Positions 17,261 through 27,915 of a stretch of DNA of 41,631 nt are shown here, piece by piece. A program made the position numbers and the translations under genes. This DNA is from a virus, in the IMG/VR virus record IMGVR_UViG_3300014819_000793, positions 5,656-47,286 of that record. One strand, given 5' to 3'. Under the pieces are notes generated by a model. It was given only the letters and a program-made list of their open reading frames with translations. It ran no database searches and was not told where the DNA came from. Every line of letters begins with the position of its first letter. Position 1 is the first letter of the stretch.

Positions 17261-19561
17261 ATGGCAAGAATTCTTAAAGGTACAAGAGCAAGAGGGTTAC
17301 CACCCAAAGTATTATTGTCTCAACGACAAGATACAACAGGTAGCTTTCCAACAATTTGGAGAACATCAAGCGATAATCGTACAGGTCGTTATCCTGTGTT
17401 TTTCAATGATAACAAGGTTGTGCAATTCAATCAACCTGTTTCAAACGTTGGGGTTTCTGTTGACATAAATTCAATATATCCAGAATATGAAGAAAAAGTT
17501 GTTACCATTGGTTCTCCCGGCAATCCATTTAACCAATGGCCTGTTCAATTTGATTATTTGTTTTCTGGGACTCCTTTTGTTGTATTAACAGAATTAACTC
17601 CTAATGCAAACACTCCAACAGTTAATGCGTTTATTGATGTTTTGTCATTTAGTGGAATGCTAATTGAATTTTCTGCTCCATTTGAAGGAACAGTTGTTTA
17701 TCGAGCATTATATCAATCTTCACCGGGAAATCCTGTTAACGTTTTAAGATCACCAAGATATACAAATCAATATTCCTTGGTTGTTGTGAATGGTGCAGTT
17801 TTTGATACCAATAATATTCTTGGCAATCCAAACACTGCTGACATTACTTTTTCTGATTTTGGTTCTATTCCAACAGAAAATTATGTTACATTTTATGATT
17901 TTTATACGAACAATCAAGCAAACATATCTTCTAGTATTTCAGTTATAACAAATACATCTGTTCAAGTAACTGGTAGTGCTCCCGGTGATGTTGTTTTGTT
18001 TTATATGGGAGCAGGAACTTCAACTGCTTCTATTGATGTAAGTGGTATTGTATATCCACTAGTAATGACTCCTCAAGCTATTAATGCTGATCTATCCCAA
18101 GAAGCTAAATCTGATTTATACAAACAACCATTCTTTTCTGGTTCTTCTATTGTTAATCAACCTATTGTTGCTTCTGGCAGCATGAAAAAAGGTGTGTCAG
18201 ATATCTTTGTGACATTTACACCGGGACAAGATGTAGAACCTTTTCAAGACTTTGCAAATCCAGAAGTTGATGCAAAGATATCGAACGTAACAAGTTCAAA
18301 CTATCAGTTTTTTGCAACAGGAAGTTTAGTTGAAACAACAGGTTTAGGGTTCCAACAGCCTCTTTGGAGCAAAAATAAGATAGAGATTGATATAACACCA
18401 GCAACAGAACAAATTTTTACTTTATATAATAGCGCAAGCGTTGGAAGTTATCCAATGGGTTATTGGAACCCTAACACGAAACTTTATGAAGGTATTGGAA
18501 CAGGAAAAGGCATTGACAGTTATAGTGGAGATTTGGACGGTTTAAAAAATGCATTGAATGAACAAACTTTTGGATATACATTTTCAATTGACAATGGAGC
18601 AAGTATTCCAGAATTCGGATACAATTTATATGCAAGACAAACCAGCACATATGGTTTTCCATTTCATACAAAATTTCAACCAACTAGTTCACAACAAATA
18701 TTGGCTTCAAACTTGATTTCTGAGCCTTTTCTATTAGAAAAAATCGTGTTGGAGATAAGTGGTGGTGTAGCTCTTGAGCTTGGAGGAGCAGCTAGCGTAG
18801 CAATCTGGAGTTTTTTTATTCTTAATTCTAGAAATGTAATTTCTGGTTCAAATTCAAGGCAACAAAATGTTAATTATACGGATGTTGGTGGTTCTAGCTA
18901 CAGTAGCTTTACAACTTCCTCATTATTAAACAATACTATTTTAGATGTGGTAGATACAATTCAAATCGCAATAAGTGGGTCGAATGATCCTAAAGGTTAT
19001 TTAGTTAGAGAACAATTGATTGAACCTTGGGTTGATTATGAAATCGCTACAACTGGATCATTTCAATTTTTGGCATCCAGCGTTGTTAAGTCACCTATAT
19101 CATATGATTCTTCAATAAACAGTTCTTTTTCTGGTTCTTTATCCAATTTTAAAACAGTAGAACCAATACTTTCAATTTCTGGAAGAAATCAATATTACGA
19201 TGTAAATGGCAGAGATTGGATTAACACTTTTGAAAAACCAGTTATCGTTGATGTGGGTACAATAAATCTTGGTGCTGGTAACGTGACAGTAAATATCAAT
19301 GACAAATATACAAAACCAAACCCTTATATTCTTCTACCAACAGATAAGTTGACTTTTGGTTTTCAATTACCCTATCCTGATTCGAATTTATCCATATTTG
19401 AATCAAACTCCTTTATTTTTTCCCCACAAGGCATAAATAAAATCATTCTTTACGGTTCAACATTAAGACTTAATCCAGAAACAAATCAACTTGAAGAATA
19501 TCATGACACATTAAATCAATTAGTTTCTTCAACAAGTATTCATGAAGTGATAGGAGAATAG
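17261..19561 (+). CDS. Large beta-rich virion protein (fibre-like)
   Basis: This is a 766-residue protein with a basic N terminus (MARILKGTRARGLPPKVLLS), then long beta-rich Ser/Thr/Gly sequence with repeated short turns such as TGSAPGDVV, SGSSIV and TGSLVET. No enzyme motif, signal peptide or membrane segment is visible. The start codon lies five bases after the preceding stop. The gene is followed by another structural gene after eight bases. Composition and position argue for a tail-fibre or baseplate-decoration protein. I do not recognise a named family, and receptor binding is only a possibility. Confidence 0.7.
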   Translation: MARILKGTRARGLPPKVLLSQRQDTTGSFPTIWRTSSDNRTGRYPVFFNDNKVVQFNQPVSNVGVSVDINSIYPEYEEKVVTIGSPGNPFNQWPVQFDYLFSGTPFVVLTELTPNANTPTVNAFIDVLSFSGMLIEFSAPFEGTVVYRALYQSSPGNPVNVLRSPRYTNQYSLVVVNGAVFDTNNILGNPNTADITFSDFGSIPTENYVTFYDFYTNNQANISSSISVITNTSVQVTGSAPGDVVLFYMGAGTSTASIDVSGIVYPLVMTPQAINADLSQEAKSDLYKQPFFSGSSIVNQPIVASGSMKKGVSDIFVTFTPGQDVEPFQDFANPEVDAKISNVTSSNYQFFATGSLVETTGLGFQQPLWSKNKIEIDITPATEQIFTLYNSASVGSYPMGYWNPNTKLYEGIGTGKGIDSYSGDLDGLKNALNEQTFGYTFSIDNGASIPEFGYNLYARQTSTYGFPFHTKFQPTSSQQILASNLISEPFLLEKIVLEISGGVALELGGAASVAIWSFFILNSRNVISGSNSRQQNVNYTDVGGSSYSSFTTSSLLNNTILDVVDTIQIAISGSNDPKGYLVREQLIEPWVDYEIATTGSFQFLASSVVKSPISYDSSINSSFSGSLSNFKTVEPILSISGRNQYYDVNGRDWINTFEKPVIVDVGTINLGAGNVTVNINDKYTKPNPYILLPTDKLTFGFQLPYPDSNLSIFESNSFIFSPQGINKIILYGSTLRLNPETNQLEEYHDTLNQLVSSTSIHEVIGE

Positions 19562-19569
19562 TTAACGTT

Positions 19570-20778
19570 ATGCCTCAATATGATGTAGAAAACAGATTCT
19601 CTTATTATAAAAGTTATTCAGACAACATTCTTGTTGGTAATCCAAAACCTGCTATTGGAGATACAACATGGGATCGAGTTGTTTCTGGAAGTGTTGTAAG
19701 TGGATCAGAAGAATACAAAGCAGCAACAATATTAAGTGATTATGAATATAAGAAAGCTAATAGATTTTACAAATCTGGAGAAGTTCGATATGTAAGACTA
19801 CAAAGTTCAACTCAGACTATTGAAGATAGCCTTACACCAGATATTTTTTCTCTATATCTAACTGGCAGTGCATCAGGTTCGATTGGTTTTGATTTAAAAT
19901 ATAGAAATCAACTTATAGCTGCTTTGTATTTTGCAACAGATGGATTTGCTATCACTAGTTCTGCTGGTACACTTGGTCAACGTGTAAATAATACAGATTT
20001 TTGTTTTTCAAGCCCATATGAGAAGAAATACAGTTACGTTAAAAGACAAAGGCCAGAAAATTATACCGTAAATAATGTCACTGTGGTATTTAGTGGTTCT
20101 GGTGTGTTGAATACCACCTTTGATTTTAGCAATATAATTGGCAATAACATCCTTAATGCCCCTGACGCATATTCACTATCTGTTATTTGCTTAACTAAAT
20201 CTGGAAGTCTTTATAATTCACAAAACGTTGTACTAGACTATTATGGAGATTTTTCTGGATCGTATAATGGAACCACATTCATAATACCAGCGGGACAAAA
20301 TGGAAATAGTTTTATTGATAAAAGCTTAAGTAAAAAATTGATTTTCGGTATTAAACCTTCTCCTATAAGTGCTTCACTGAGCAGCTCTACAACTCCAAAT
20401 TTACAAAGTTATTTGCCAGTTTATTGTACAGGTTCTATTATAGAAGGTTGGAAATACGGTCTTTATAACGGAGTTCCAACTAATTTTTCTTGTGTGTTTC
20501 GTCAAAACAAATATGGTCAATTCAGAGACATGCTTGAAGGTAGATTTTATACTCAAACATACAATAATCCTGCTGCTGGTGGACCATTGGATAGTGGTAT
20601 AGCATTTATATCTGGCTCTGCGTTAGCTGGAGAAAGTGATGAATGGTTATCTGCTTCAATCTATAACGGAACAAATGTTCAAGCAGCATACGGTGTAAAT
20701 CCATATGGTTCTGGAATATATGACAGTTATTATCGAGCTTCTCAGCCTTGGTTTGATAATGACCCAAGAGCGAAATAA
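19570..20778 (+). CDS. Virion structural protein, unrecognised
   Basis: This 402-residue beta-rich protein is full of Ser-Gly turns (SGSVVSGSEEY, LTGSASGSIGF). The C-terminal third has a distinctive stretch EGWKYGLYNGVPTNFSCVFR followed by NKYGQFRDMLEGR, and the protein ends in PYGSGIYDSYYRASQPWFDN. No catalytic motif is visible. It follows the previous virion gene after eight bases, and a 33-base gap with a good ribosome site follows before the next gene. Its presence within the tail module suggests a component of the fibre or baseplate periphery. Nothing more specific is supported. Confidence 0.68.
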   Translation: MPQYDVENRFSYYKSYSDNILVGNPKPAIGDTTWDRVVSGSVVSGSEEYKAATILSDYEYKKANRFYKSGEVRYVRLQSSTQTIEDSLTPDIFSLYLTGSASGSIGFDLKYRNQLIAALYFATDGFAITSSAGTLGQRVNNTDFCFSSPYEKKYSYVKRQRPENYTVNNVTVVFSGSGVLNTTFDFSNIIGNNILNAPDAYSLSVICLTKSGSLYNSQNVVLDYYGDFSGSYNGTTFIIPAGQNGNSFIDKSLSKKLIFGIKPSPISASLSSSTTPNLQSYLPVYCTGSIIEGWKYGLYNGVPTNFSCVFRQNKYGQFRDMLEGRFYTQTYNNPAAGGPLDSGIAFISGSALAGESDEWLSASIYNGTNVQAAYGVNPYGSGIYDSYYRASQPWFDNDPRAK

Positions 20779-20784
20779 AAGCAA

Positions 20785-20801
20785 CTATATAAGAATAAGG
20801 A
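20785..20801 (+). promoter_or_regulatory. Possible promoter-like TATA box and ribosome site before the LTDxGR gene
   Basis: CTATATAAG is followed by AAGGA (20797-20801), which lies 10 bases before the ATG at 20812. AAGGA is a convincing ribosome site. The TATA-like part could be a late promoter core for the gp55-like sigma factor, but it differs from T4 TATAAATA and is so near the ATG that a transcript from it would barely include the ribosome site. Only the ribosome site is reasonably sure. Confidence 0.4.
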
Positions 20802-20811
20802 TTAAAATCTA

Positions 20812-21882
20812 ATGGGTTTACTTGATCAGAAAAAACGTTTGATGGACTTGATTCTTACGGACGAAGGACGTAGACAACTCGGGACAGGCAAATTTGTACC
20901 TGCTTATTATTCTTTTTCTGACGCAAGTGCTGTATATTCTCCCTTGGATACTTTTGTTTCTGGTACAGCACCAACAGACAACATAGCTACGTTAATAACG
21001 TTTGAAGCTTTTCCATTACCACAAGATCAAGTAGCTTATGAAGCTGATGACACAGGTGCATTAGCTGTTATGGGCAATAACAACTACTTTAGTTCATCCC
21101 AAGGCACAGTGCGTGTTATAAGTGGTCAATTAATAAAGGGTTGGGAAGAAGGCACACCAACAGTGTTGTCTGCATCTAACGCATTCACTTCTTTGGCAAC
21201 AAGCATCATTAATGATAGTGGCAACAACTTTAGAAAGTTAATGATATTAAAAAGTCCAGACTTGTTGTACACGAACCGAGATGAATTCAAGTTAAGTGTT
21301 ACAAGCAGTCAGTTTAAATTAGAACCTAACATGATGCCGGGAGATGTGCAAACAGGTCAATTAGATGCTACAGAAGCATTGTATAACGACAGAAGATTAT
21401 CACACATTGATAACTTTAAGTTTTTATCACCAATTAACAAACGCAAAACAAATACCAACAATATAAGTCCCATAGGGGATTATGCTTCAGCAATCAATGG
21501 GAATAAACAAATCTTAACATACAATCAATTAAGAAATGAATTTTTAAATAATGTTGTTCAAATTGGTACAGTAACTGAAACAACACAACTGCAAAAACAA
21601 ACAGTTTATTTTAATGAAACAAGTATTACCAATAGAATAGTTGGACAAATATTTGAAATTGGCGATGGGTATGTAACAAAATTGGATGTGATAGATTTCG
21701 GAGTGTTTACAATAAACAAAACAGATCCACGATTGTTCCCTGATGAACCACAACCGCAACCATTAAATCCAGATGTTGTAACTCAAACAACACGTATTCA
21801 TATTTATTTTGTCGGTAAAGTAATGAAAGACTCAACCGGAACTGATAAATATCTTAATATTTGCACGTTGGTATTCCAATAA
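20812..21882 (+). CDS. Virion protein with N-terminal LTDxGR module (copy 1)
   Basis: This is a 356-residue protein. The first 45 residues read MGLLDQKKRLMDLILTDEGR then RQLGTGKF and a Tyr/Ser-rich part, a module shared with the protein at 29830 (there LTDLGRQKLAQGSF). The module is common among virion proteins of marine T4-like phages, but its function is not known to me. The middle holds SQFKLEPNMMPGDVQTGQLD and DRRLSHIDNFKFLSPINK, and the C-terminal part is beta-rich (YVTKLDVIDFGVFTINKTDP). It has its own good ribosome site. The next gene begins after a 67-base gap, so this may be the end of a translational unit. Confidence 0.72.
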   Translation: MGLLDQKKRLMDLILTDEGRRQLGTGKFVPAYYSFSDASAVYSPLDTFVSGTAPTDNIATLITFEAFPLPQDQVAYEADDTGALAVMGNNNYFSSSQGTVRVISGQLIKGWEEGTPTVLSASNAFTSLATSIINDSGNNFRKLMILKSPDLLYTNRDEFKLSVTSSQFKLEPNMMPGDVQTGQLDATEALYNDRRLSHIDNFKFLSPINKRKTNTNNISPIGDYASAINGNKQILTYNQLRNEFLNNVVQIGTVTETTQLQKQTVYFNETSITNRIVGQIFEIGDGYVTKLDVIDFGVFTINKTDPRLFPDEPQPQPLNPDVVTQTTRIHIYFVGKVMKDSTGTDKYLNICTLVFQ

Positions 21883-21949
21883 TATACAACTCACTCATAA
21901 TTGTTCTCAAAAGGCATAAGTTAATACTTATAACCAAGTTGAGAAAACA

Positions 21950-24361
21950 GTGCAGATAAAAACTACAACATATACCATTGCTAGTCCTGCAAAAGATTTT
22001 GCTTCACTAGAAGCTATAACTGACGAATTTTATCAATACACAATTGAATTTAATGTCAGTAAGGTAGCAGTTAAAACTACAAAAGCAGTTAGTTTGGTTG
22101 TAAAAACATATAAAAACAACCCATTAAATGCTGTGACTCCAAACATATTCGAAGAAGGTAAAACAAGTACAGTATTAGAACAAAATCCTGCAAATATCAT
22201 TGACAAAATAAGAACACAAACAGTTGTTAACACAAACAAAATTATCAAAGCTAAATCAAGCTATCTAACAGTTAACAATTTTGTTTTGACTGATTTGATA
22301 GATAAAAACAACAATGGAATCGGTTATGCGTTAGTTAACAGTCAAGTTGCTGGTGAATTAAATGTGCTAAAAACAAGCAACAACAACATAAACGAAAAAC
22401 CATTAGCAACAGACAGAACAATACCACAGATTAGCACAAATATTCTCAAGCAAGGAAAAGCAGATCCAGCTCAAAGTATTATAAGAACATATTCAACAAA
22501 TACACCTTATGACACAAGTAACGGTACTCTAGGTATTATTTCATTAGAAGCAAGTTTAAACAACAATAATAATACCATAGCGGGTGCATTACTTTCTGCA
22601 AACAATTCAAAACAAAAACAACAAGCACCTAGCTACAAAACTTATATGATTGCCGAACAAGATCAAATACCTGTTCGTGTTTTGGTACCCTTTGAAAAAG
22701 ATAAAATTGGCAAAGATAATTTTTATGTTTTATGTACGTTTCTTGACGATCAAAACAATATTGTGCAAGAGTTTACTCGGTTAGTAGATAACCTTACAAA
22801 CATAACCTTTTTTACCAAACCAACAATACCACCGGAATTTCAAGTTTATAAACAATCAAATGGTCAATTGGCTTTAACATTTACACAAAAAGATAAAAAT
22901 GCTTTTAGTGTTTTGTTATATCTTACTGTTTATAACCAAACAGATTCAATAGTGGACACAGTTCAAAATTTAGTGGGCACATACAACGTTCCATACGGTC
23001 AAACACAAACATTCTTAATCCAAAATGATAAATGTGGCTTATTGCTTTTTCGTGCATTAAGTTATAATGGAATAGACACAAGCACAGACTTCTCAAGCCA
23101 AACAATCGAAATCAATCCACCAAACGAAGATGTGATAAATAACAACGTTTTTGTGACATTAAATTATGCGTATGCTGAACAAGGATTAAAAGTATCTGTT
23201 ACAAACATTCCAAATGATATCATGTGGATTAAGTTGTATAAAACAAACCTTACCATTGATCCAAACGCAGAAATCTTGATAACCATGTTTAATGTTGGAG
23301 GTATGGGAAGTAATAATGCTTTTGCGTATTTGGATACAGAACTGGATATTGGGAAAAACTATTGCTACCGAGCAACCGTGTTGGACATTTATGGTAATGA
23401 GTTGAATTCAACTGGGCTGCTAGAGATAAACTATAAACCACAAGTCTCTAGCTACGCATCTGTAACAGTATCAAATCCAATTATAAGAGATGTGAGTTTA
23501 ATAGCTCAAAACTCAATTGGTTGGGATGTTTCTTTTAATGTGAATTATGCTATAATTCCCGGTCTTGAACAAAACGTTCGTAACTTGTTAACTAGTCAAA
23601 ATCTAATTCAATATTACGGGAATGACATTACCGTAAATGAGTTGCAGCAACTTTTGGTGACAAAAGTGGAGCTTCGTGATTTAGACACAAATGATAAATA
23701 TTTCATTGCGTTTACTGATGGAACTTTTGTGCAAAGTCAAACAAACTTTGGCTTTATTAAAAAGCCTTCAAAATATGTATACGAGTTAACAACATACACA
23801 AGACATCCAACAACATTGTTACAAGCAAACGTCCAAGTTGGGAAATCACAACCAAGACCTTCTTCGAATAATATAATTCCAAGATTACCAGAAATGCCAG
23901 AGTATCAATATAAACCTTTTAATGTCGCTCATCCACAAGGTTTGTTAACTGGCACCGTACCTAAAACAACTGGCAAAGAATTCGTAACTTACACTGGTTA
24001 TAATCAACTGGAATTTGGTGAAATTGTTGATATCAGATATGTTGATATTGATCTTTTGCCTTCTATACCTTCTATTGTTTCTTTGCAACTTTTAAAATTT
24101 AACAAAAACCATTTACAGCTTAGATGGTCTATTGATGGAGATCAAACAAAAATAAGTCATTTTATTATTCGTAGACAAAATGTTATAACAGGAAAATTGG
24201 ATTTAATTGGTAAATGTCATGGAATAAATGTTCAGAACAATTATTATTTCATTGATTCAATTCGTCCAACAGATAGTGGAGTTTACAAATACACTGTAAC
24301 AATTCAATTTTTCGACATGACATTAAGCACAGATTACAATAGCAATGAAGTGGTGATATAA
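21950..24361 (+). CDS. Large virion protein with FN3-like domains (GTG start)
   Basis: This 803-residue protein starts at GTG 21950, with GAGA a few bases upstream as a weak ribosome site. No ATG lies near the beginning of the open frame. The N-terminal 200 residues are Asn/Thr-rich. From about residue 290 the sequence shows repeated immunoglobulin-like strands. The final 100 residues are a recognisable fibronectin type III-like domain (LQLRWSIDGDQTKISHFIIR, then SGVYKYTVTIQFFD). FN3 domains are common in tail proteins and often aid weak surface binding. The stop overlaps the start of the next gene by one base (TAATG), which points to coupling with the 1184-residue protein that follows. Confidence 0.7.
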   Translation: MQIKTTTYTIASPAKDFASLEAITDEFYQYTIEFNVSKVAVKTTKAVSLVVKTYKNNPLNAVTPNIFEEGKTSTVLEQNPANIIDKIRTQTVVNTNKIIKAKSSYLTVNNFVLTDLIDKNNNGIGYALVNSQVAGELNVLKTSNNNINEKPLATDRTIPQISTNILKQGKADPAQSIIRTYSTNTPYDTSNGTLGIISLEASLNNNNNTIAGALLSANNSKQKQQAPSYKTYMIAEQDQIPVRVLVPFEKDKIGKDNFYVLCTFLDDQNNIVQEFTRLVDNLTNITFFTKPTIPPEFQVYKQSNGQLALTFTQKDKNAFSVLLYLTVYNQTDSIVDTVQNLVGTYNVPYGQTQTFLIQNDKCGLLLFRALSYNGIDTSTDFSSQTIEINPPNEDVINNNVFVTLNYAYAEQGLKVSVTNIPNDIMWIKLYKTNLTIDPNAEILITMFNVGGMGSNNAFAYLDTELDIGKNYCYRATVLDIYGNELNSTGLLEINYKPQVSSYASVTVSNPIIRDVSLIAQNSIGWDVSFNVNYAIIPGLEQNVRNLLTSQNLIQYYGNDITVNELQQLLVTKVELRDLDTNDKYFIAFTDGTFVQSQTNFGFIKKPSKYVYELTTYTRHPTTLLQANVQVGKSQPRPSSNNIIPRLPEMPEYQYKPFNVAHPQGLLTGTVPKTTGKEFVTYTGYNQLEFGEIVDIRYVDIDLLPSIPSIVSLQLLKFNKNHLQLRWSIDGDQTKISHFIIRRQNVITGKLDLIGKCHGINVQNNYYFIDSIRPTDSGVYKYTVTIQFFDMTLSTDYNSNEVVI

Positions 24362-27300
24362 TGCCAGCAACAAGAAACAAAATTAATCTTTCGTTTGGTC
24401 AAGTAGCGATAACACCAGTATCCACAACAACACCAACCGAACAAACTGCAACAACAATACAAGTTAACTTAGGTGAACAATCCACACAGCAGCAAACTGT
24501 TCAACTTGGAGCAACAACTGTTCAAGTCAATGCGACTGAACAAACAGTTTCGCAAAACTCACTTCAATATAGAACGTTTGAACAAACACCTATTCAAGCA
24601 ACACCAAAAATAAATCCAGTTAGAGCGTTGCAAGGAAGAACAAGTTTAACGCAACAAAATCCGGTAAGAATTCCAACAAACAATCTTTTGTTTGAAGATC
24701 AGCCACAGGAAATTCGTGAAGCAACATTACCTGTAGAACGTCATAGAAGAAAAAATGGTATAACAATCAAAACAACAACAAACATAAGACCAGATTTGTT
24801 GGCTATGACTGATTTTAAGTCAATTTATAAAACAAACGAAATTGGATATACAAATTTTGGCGTTTATCTTTCTGAGCTTTATAAAGCAAGTGTATTAAGA
24901 GATACAATTCGTCGCTATTACTTCTTGAACGCAAATCAAGATACGCTTAGTCCTATATTGTCAAATATAAACAACAGCATTCGCTCTTCTATTTCAAACA
25001 CACAAAATGTAATAACAAACTTAGATCAATTAATCAATGAATTCAATGATTTAAAAAGCGTTTTGAACGTAAAGAAAGCATTAGGTAGTGAACAACAAAC
25101 AGAACCAGCAGCTCCACTTCTTAAATTTTCAAGTTTTTACACAGACAGAATGTTGTTTTCTTCTGAAGCTTACAATAGCTTTTCAGACACAAAATTAATT
25201 TATCAACTTATCGCAGATTTAACAAACATTATGTCTTTGTGTTCTTTTAATTTGTTGGATAATTTTCAAGACTTGGAACGAAGGCAAGATCCAGCTAGTG
25301 CTGAACCGGGGAGTGTTGTTGATCCAATCACAATCGATTCAACTTATGGCACATCACTTCGCTATACACCAAGCTCTATCAACGGTGTGTATGTTACTGA
25401 CTATCGTCAATACAACAATATAATAAATGTTTTGCCAACAGAAAATGGTAATCGTATAAAGTTTTTGATTAACTTGCTCTCAAAAGAATTTAGAGTTTCC
25501 TATGGTTTGGGTTCTCCAAATCAACTTTCAACAGAAAAATCATTTTTTGGTTTTGGAAACAGCGGCAATCCATTTATTGCAATAAACGGAATTGTTCCAT
25601 CAGATATATTCCTTGCTCCAAATGGAGCAAATGGTTTGGCATCTTTGTTTTATCAAGCTATTGAAGGTAATGCTGTTGTGTTACCTTTTGAAGCTAGACA
25701 AGTGGCTGGTGATGGTGAAACTGTTTTTGTTCCCGGTATCGAATATTTTGGTGATGGAATTCTAAATAATAATCCTATAAACTATAGATCATATCGAGAT
25801 GATTTTAGCACGGTTTACACAAACGTACAAAACACTTACAACAAGTTGTTGCTTGAACAAGGTCAACAAGTAACAATGTTATTGCAAACGAATTTGTTAA
25901 AAAGTGTTGCTTTGTCTTTTCAAGAATGTCAAAATCAATTTAGAGATAATGGAGTTAACAGCGACTCAACTAGTTTGTTAATATATTCCTTGTTTTTGCT
26001 TGGAATAGGTAATACAAAACTGAAATATGAAACTTACAAGCTGTTGCTTTTGTTGATTCTTTATACAGAAAGAACAGTGGTAAATCCAGTTTCTGTAACA
26101 ACTACTACAGTTAATAGATATCGTCAGTTGATATTGACCGAACTTTCAAGTCTTGGTTCAAATTCAGTTACAGAAGAAAACCTTGATAGTTTATTGGCAA
26201 ACCAAATAAATTTTGTTCGTAAACTTTTTGAGGAAAGCATACTAAAAACTCCAAACCTAAACAACACAAATGCAACTGTAACAAATTATTTACGTTCACA
26301 AATTACAGTTGCATTAGAGCAATTTACAGCTTTAGGTGATGCATTAAAAGATGCACGTTGCGGACCAAACCTTTTTAAAAGCGTTAACAACTTTGCAAAA
26401 AATCTGTTCAATATATGCAGCGTCAACAACCAAGCATTGCATCTTAATGCTAGTTCAACTACAACACGTTTCAATGGATTGTCTATGACAGGAACATTGT
26501 TGTTATCATACGAAATAATTTCTTGTTTTGTTCAACAGTTTAGTACAGACGTTGTATTGAATACACAAGTAGAAAATACACAAATCAGCAATTTAAATAT
26601 TGAATTTAAATTAGACACACAAACAGTTAACGATTTTCTAAATGAAACCGGCACAAACAACAATATATTGGTATCTTATAACAATAAGCTTATAGAAGAA
26701 GATGATATAGTAAGAAACATATTAGAATTCTTCCGTTTGCTGAATGCTGGATTCTCACAGGTTGAAATTCCTGTTGGCACAGATATTAGTGCATTAAAAG
26801 CTTTGGATGTTCAAGACATATCTCTTGGATATATTAGAACAGCTAAAAGCACTTTAAAATCATTTGTAGATAAAATGCAAGCTGTTAATCCAAGCAATAT
26901 AGAAAATTTTGAGTTTTATATTCCGAGCGGAAAATATGTTTCTACTTCAAATTGGTTAGCAACAAAAATTGCACTACAAAATCCAAAACTAAGACTTTCA
27001 AACAAACAAAAAATTGTAAGTGTAGGAATTCCAAGAGGGTTTCTTGATGCTGCTCTTGGTGCTAGATTATCCAGAAACAATGTGGCTGGCAATAGCTTAA
27101 ACCTTGATTTATCAGATTTGATTAATGTAAAAATATACAAACTAGGAAAGAATGATGATGGATTGGTTTATGACCCAATTTCTTACAAGTTTGATATGTC
27201 ATTGTTTTCGTATGGATTTGACAATGCATTCCCAATAATAGAAAACGCACCTTCCAGTGATGACACATATCAAACACTATTAAATAAATTTCAATTTTAT

Positions 27301-27915
27301 GACTTTGATGAATCTGTGAGATATAGTCAAATCTATCCAAAAACATTAAATGGTAATCAAAGTCAACCAAGTTTTTTGGATACAGATCCTTATTATAGAG
27401 AAAGACCAGTTTTAGGAACTGAAGTTGTTAACAACTTGTACACAAGTTTTATATTGGATAATTATTTAAACACATTAACTGGATTAAGTTTTACAGAAGA
27501 TTGCTTTGTAGAATACACACAACAAGAAATTAATTCATTCAAAAAAGCAATGACAGATTATCAATCTGGAAATCGTACAGAATTGGCTAACGTTAAGTTT
27601 ATGGTTGAAGGTTATCAAAGTTTGTTAAATTTCTTTACAAACAACGATGAAAAAAAACTAATGCTTACTCTTTGTAATGACATAGCAAAAACTGTTTTAA
27701 GGCCAAAATTATATGATCGAACTTTTCATATGATTATCGACATAAATGATTTTCCTATCAATATTCAAGAAACAAGAAAAACCGAAATAGGAAACAGTTG
27801 TTTGGAAAACTTAAGAACTACAAACCAAACACAAGAACGCAACGGACTATTGTTTCGTAAAAACGAAACTTTTGAAATATCTCAGTATTTTATTAATGTG
27901 GAGGTTATAGAATGA
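24361..27915 (+). CDS. Very large virion protein with repetitive Gln/Thr N terminus
   Basis: This is an 1184-residue protein. Residues 1 to about 90 are low-complexity, Gln/Thr/Val-rich and contain an imperfect internal repeat (TTIQVNLGEQ and TTVQVNATEQ). Then comes an Arg-rich patch (VERHRRKNG) and a long region of mixed helix and strand with many hydrophobic helices (KLLLLLILYTERTV). No enzyme motif is visible and I do not recognise the family. Its size, its lack of any signal peptide and its setting between two FN3-bearing virion proteins argue for a structural role. A rod-like or scaffold part of the baseplate is possible. It is coupled by a one-base overlap upstream and an ATGA overlap downstream. 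Confidence 0.68.
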   Translation: MPATRNKINLSFGQVAITPVSTTTPTEQTATTIQVNLGEQSTQQQTVQLGATTVQVNATEQTVSQNSLQYRTFEQTPIQATPKINPVRALQGRTSLTQQNPVRIPTNNLLFEDQPQEIREATLPVERHRRKNGITIKTTTNIRPDLLAMTDFKSIYKTNEIGYTNFGVYLSELYKASVLRDTIRRYYFLNANQDTLSPILSNINNSIRSSISNTQNVITNLDQLINEFNDLKSVLNVKKALGSEQQTEPAAPLLKFSSFYTDRMLFSSEAYNSFSDTKLIYQLIADLTNIMSLCSFNLLDNFQDLERRQDPASAEPGSVVDPITIDSTYGTSLRYTPSSINGVYVTDYRQYNNIINVLPTENGNRIKFLINLLSKEFRVSYGLGSPNQLSTEKSFFGFGNSGNPFIAINGIVPSDIFLAPNGANGLASLFYQAIEGNAVVLPFEARQVAGDGETVFVPGIEYFGDGILNNNPINYRSYRDDFSTVYTNVQNTYNKLLLEQGQQVTMLLQTNLLKSVALSFQECQNQFRDNGVNSDSTSLLIYSLFLLGIGNTKLKYETYKLLLLLILYTERTVVNPVSVTTTTVNRYRQLILTELSSLGSNSVTEENLDSLLANQINFVRKLFEESILKTPNLNNTNATVTNYLRSQITVALEQFTALGDALKDARCGPNLFKSVNNFAKNLFNICSVNNQALHLNASSTTTRFNGLSMTGTLLLSYEIISCFVQQFSTDVVLNTQVENTQISNLNIEFKLDTQTVNDFLNETGTNNNILVSYNNKLIEEDDIVRNILEFFRLLNAGFSQVEIPVGTDISALKALDVQDISLGYIRTAKSTLKSFVDKMQAVNPSNIENFEFYIPSGKYVSTSNWLATKIALQNPKLRLSNKQKIVSVGIPRGFLDAALGARLSRNNVAGNSLNLDLSDLINVKIYKLGKNDDGLVYDPISYKFDMSLFSYGFDNAFPIIENAPSSDDTYQTLLNKFQFYDFDESVRYSQIYPKTLNGNQSQPSFLDTDPYYRERPVLGTEVVNNLYTSFILDNYLNTLTGLSFTEDCFVEYTQQEINSFKKAMTDYQSGNRTELANVKFMVEGYQSLLNFFTNNDEKKLMLTLCNDIAKTVLRPKLYDRTFHMIIDINDFPINIQETRKTEIGNSCLENLRTTNQTQERNGLLFRKNETFEISQYFINVEVIE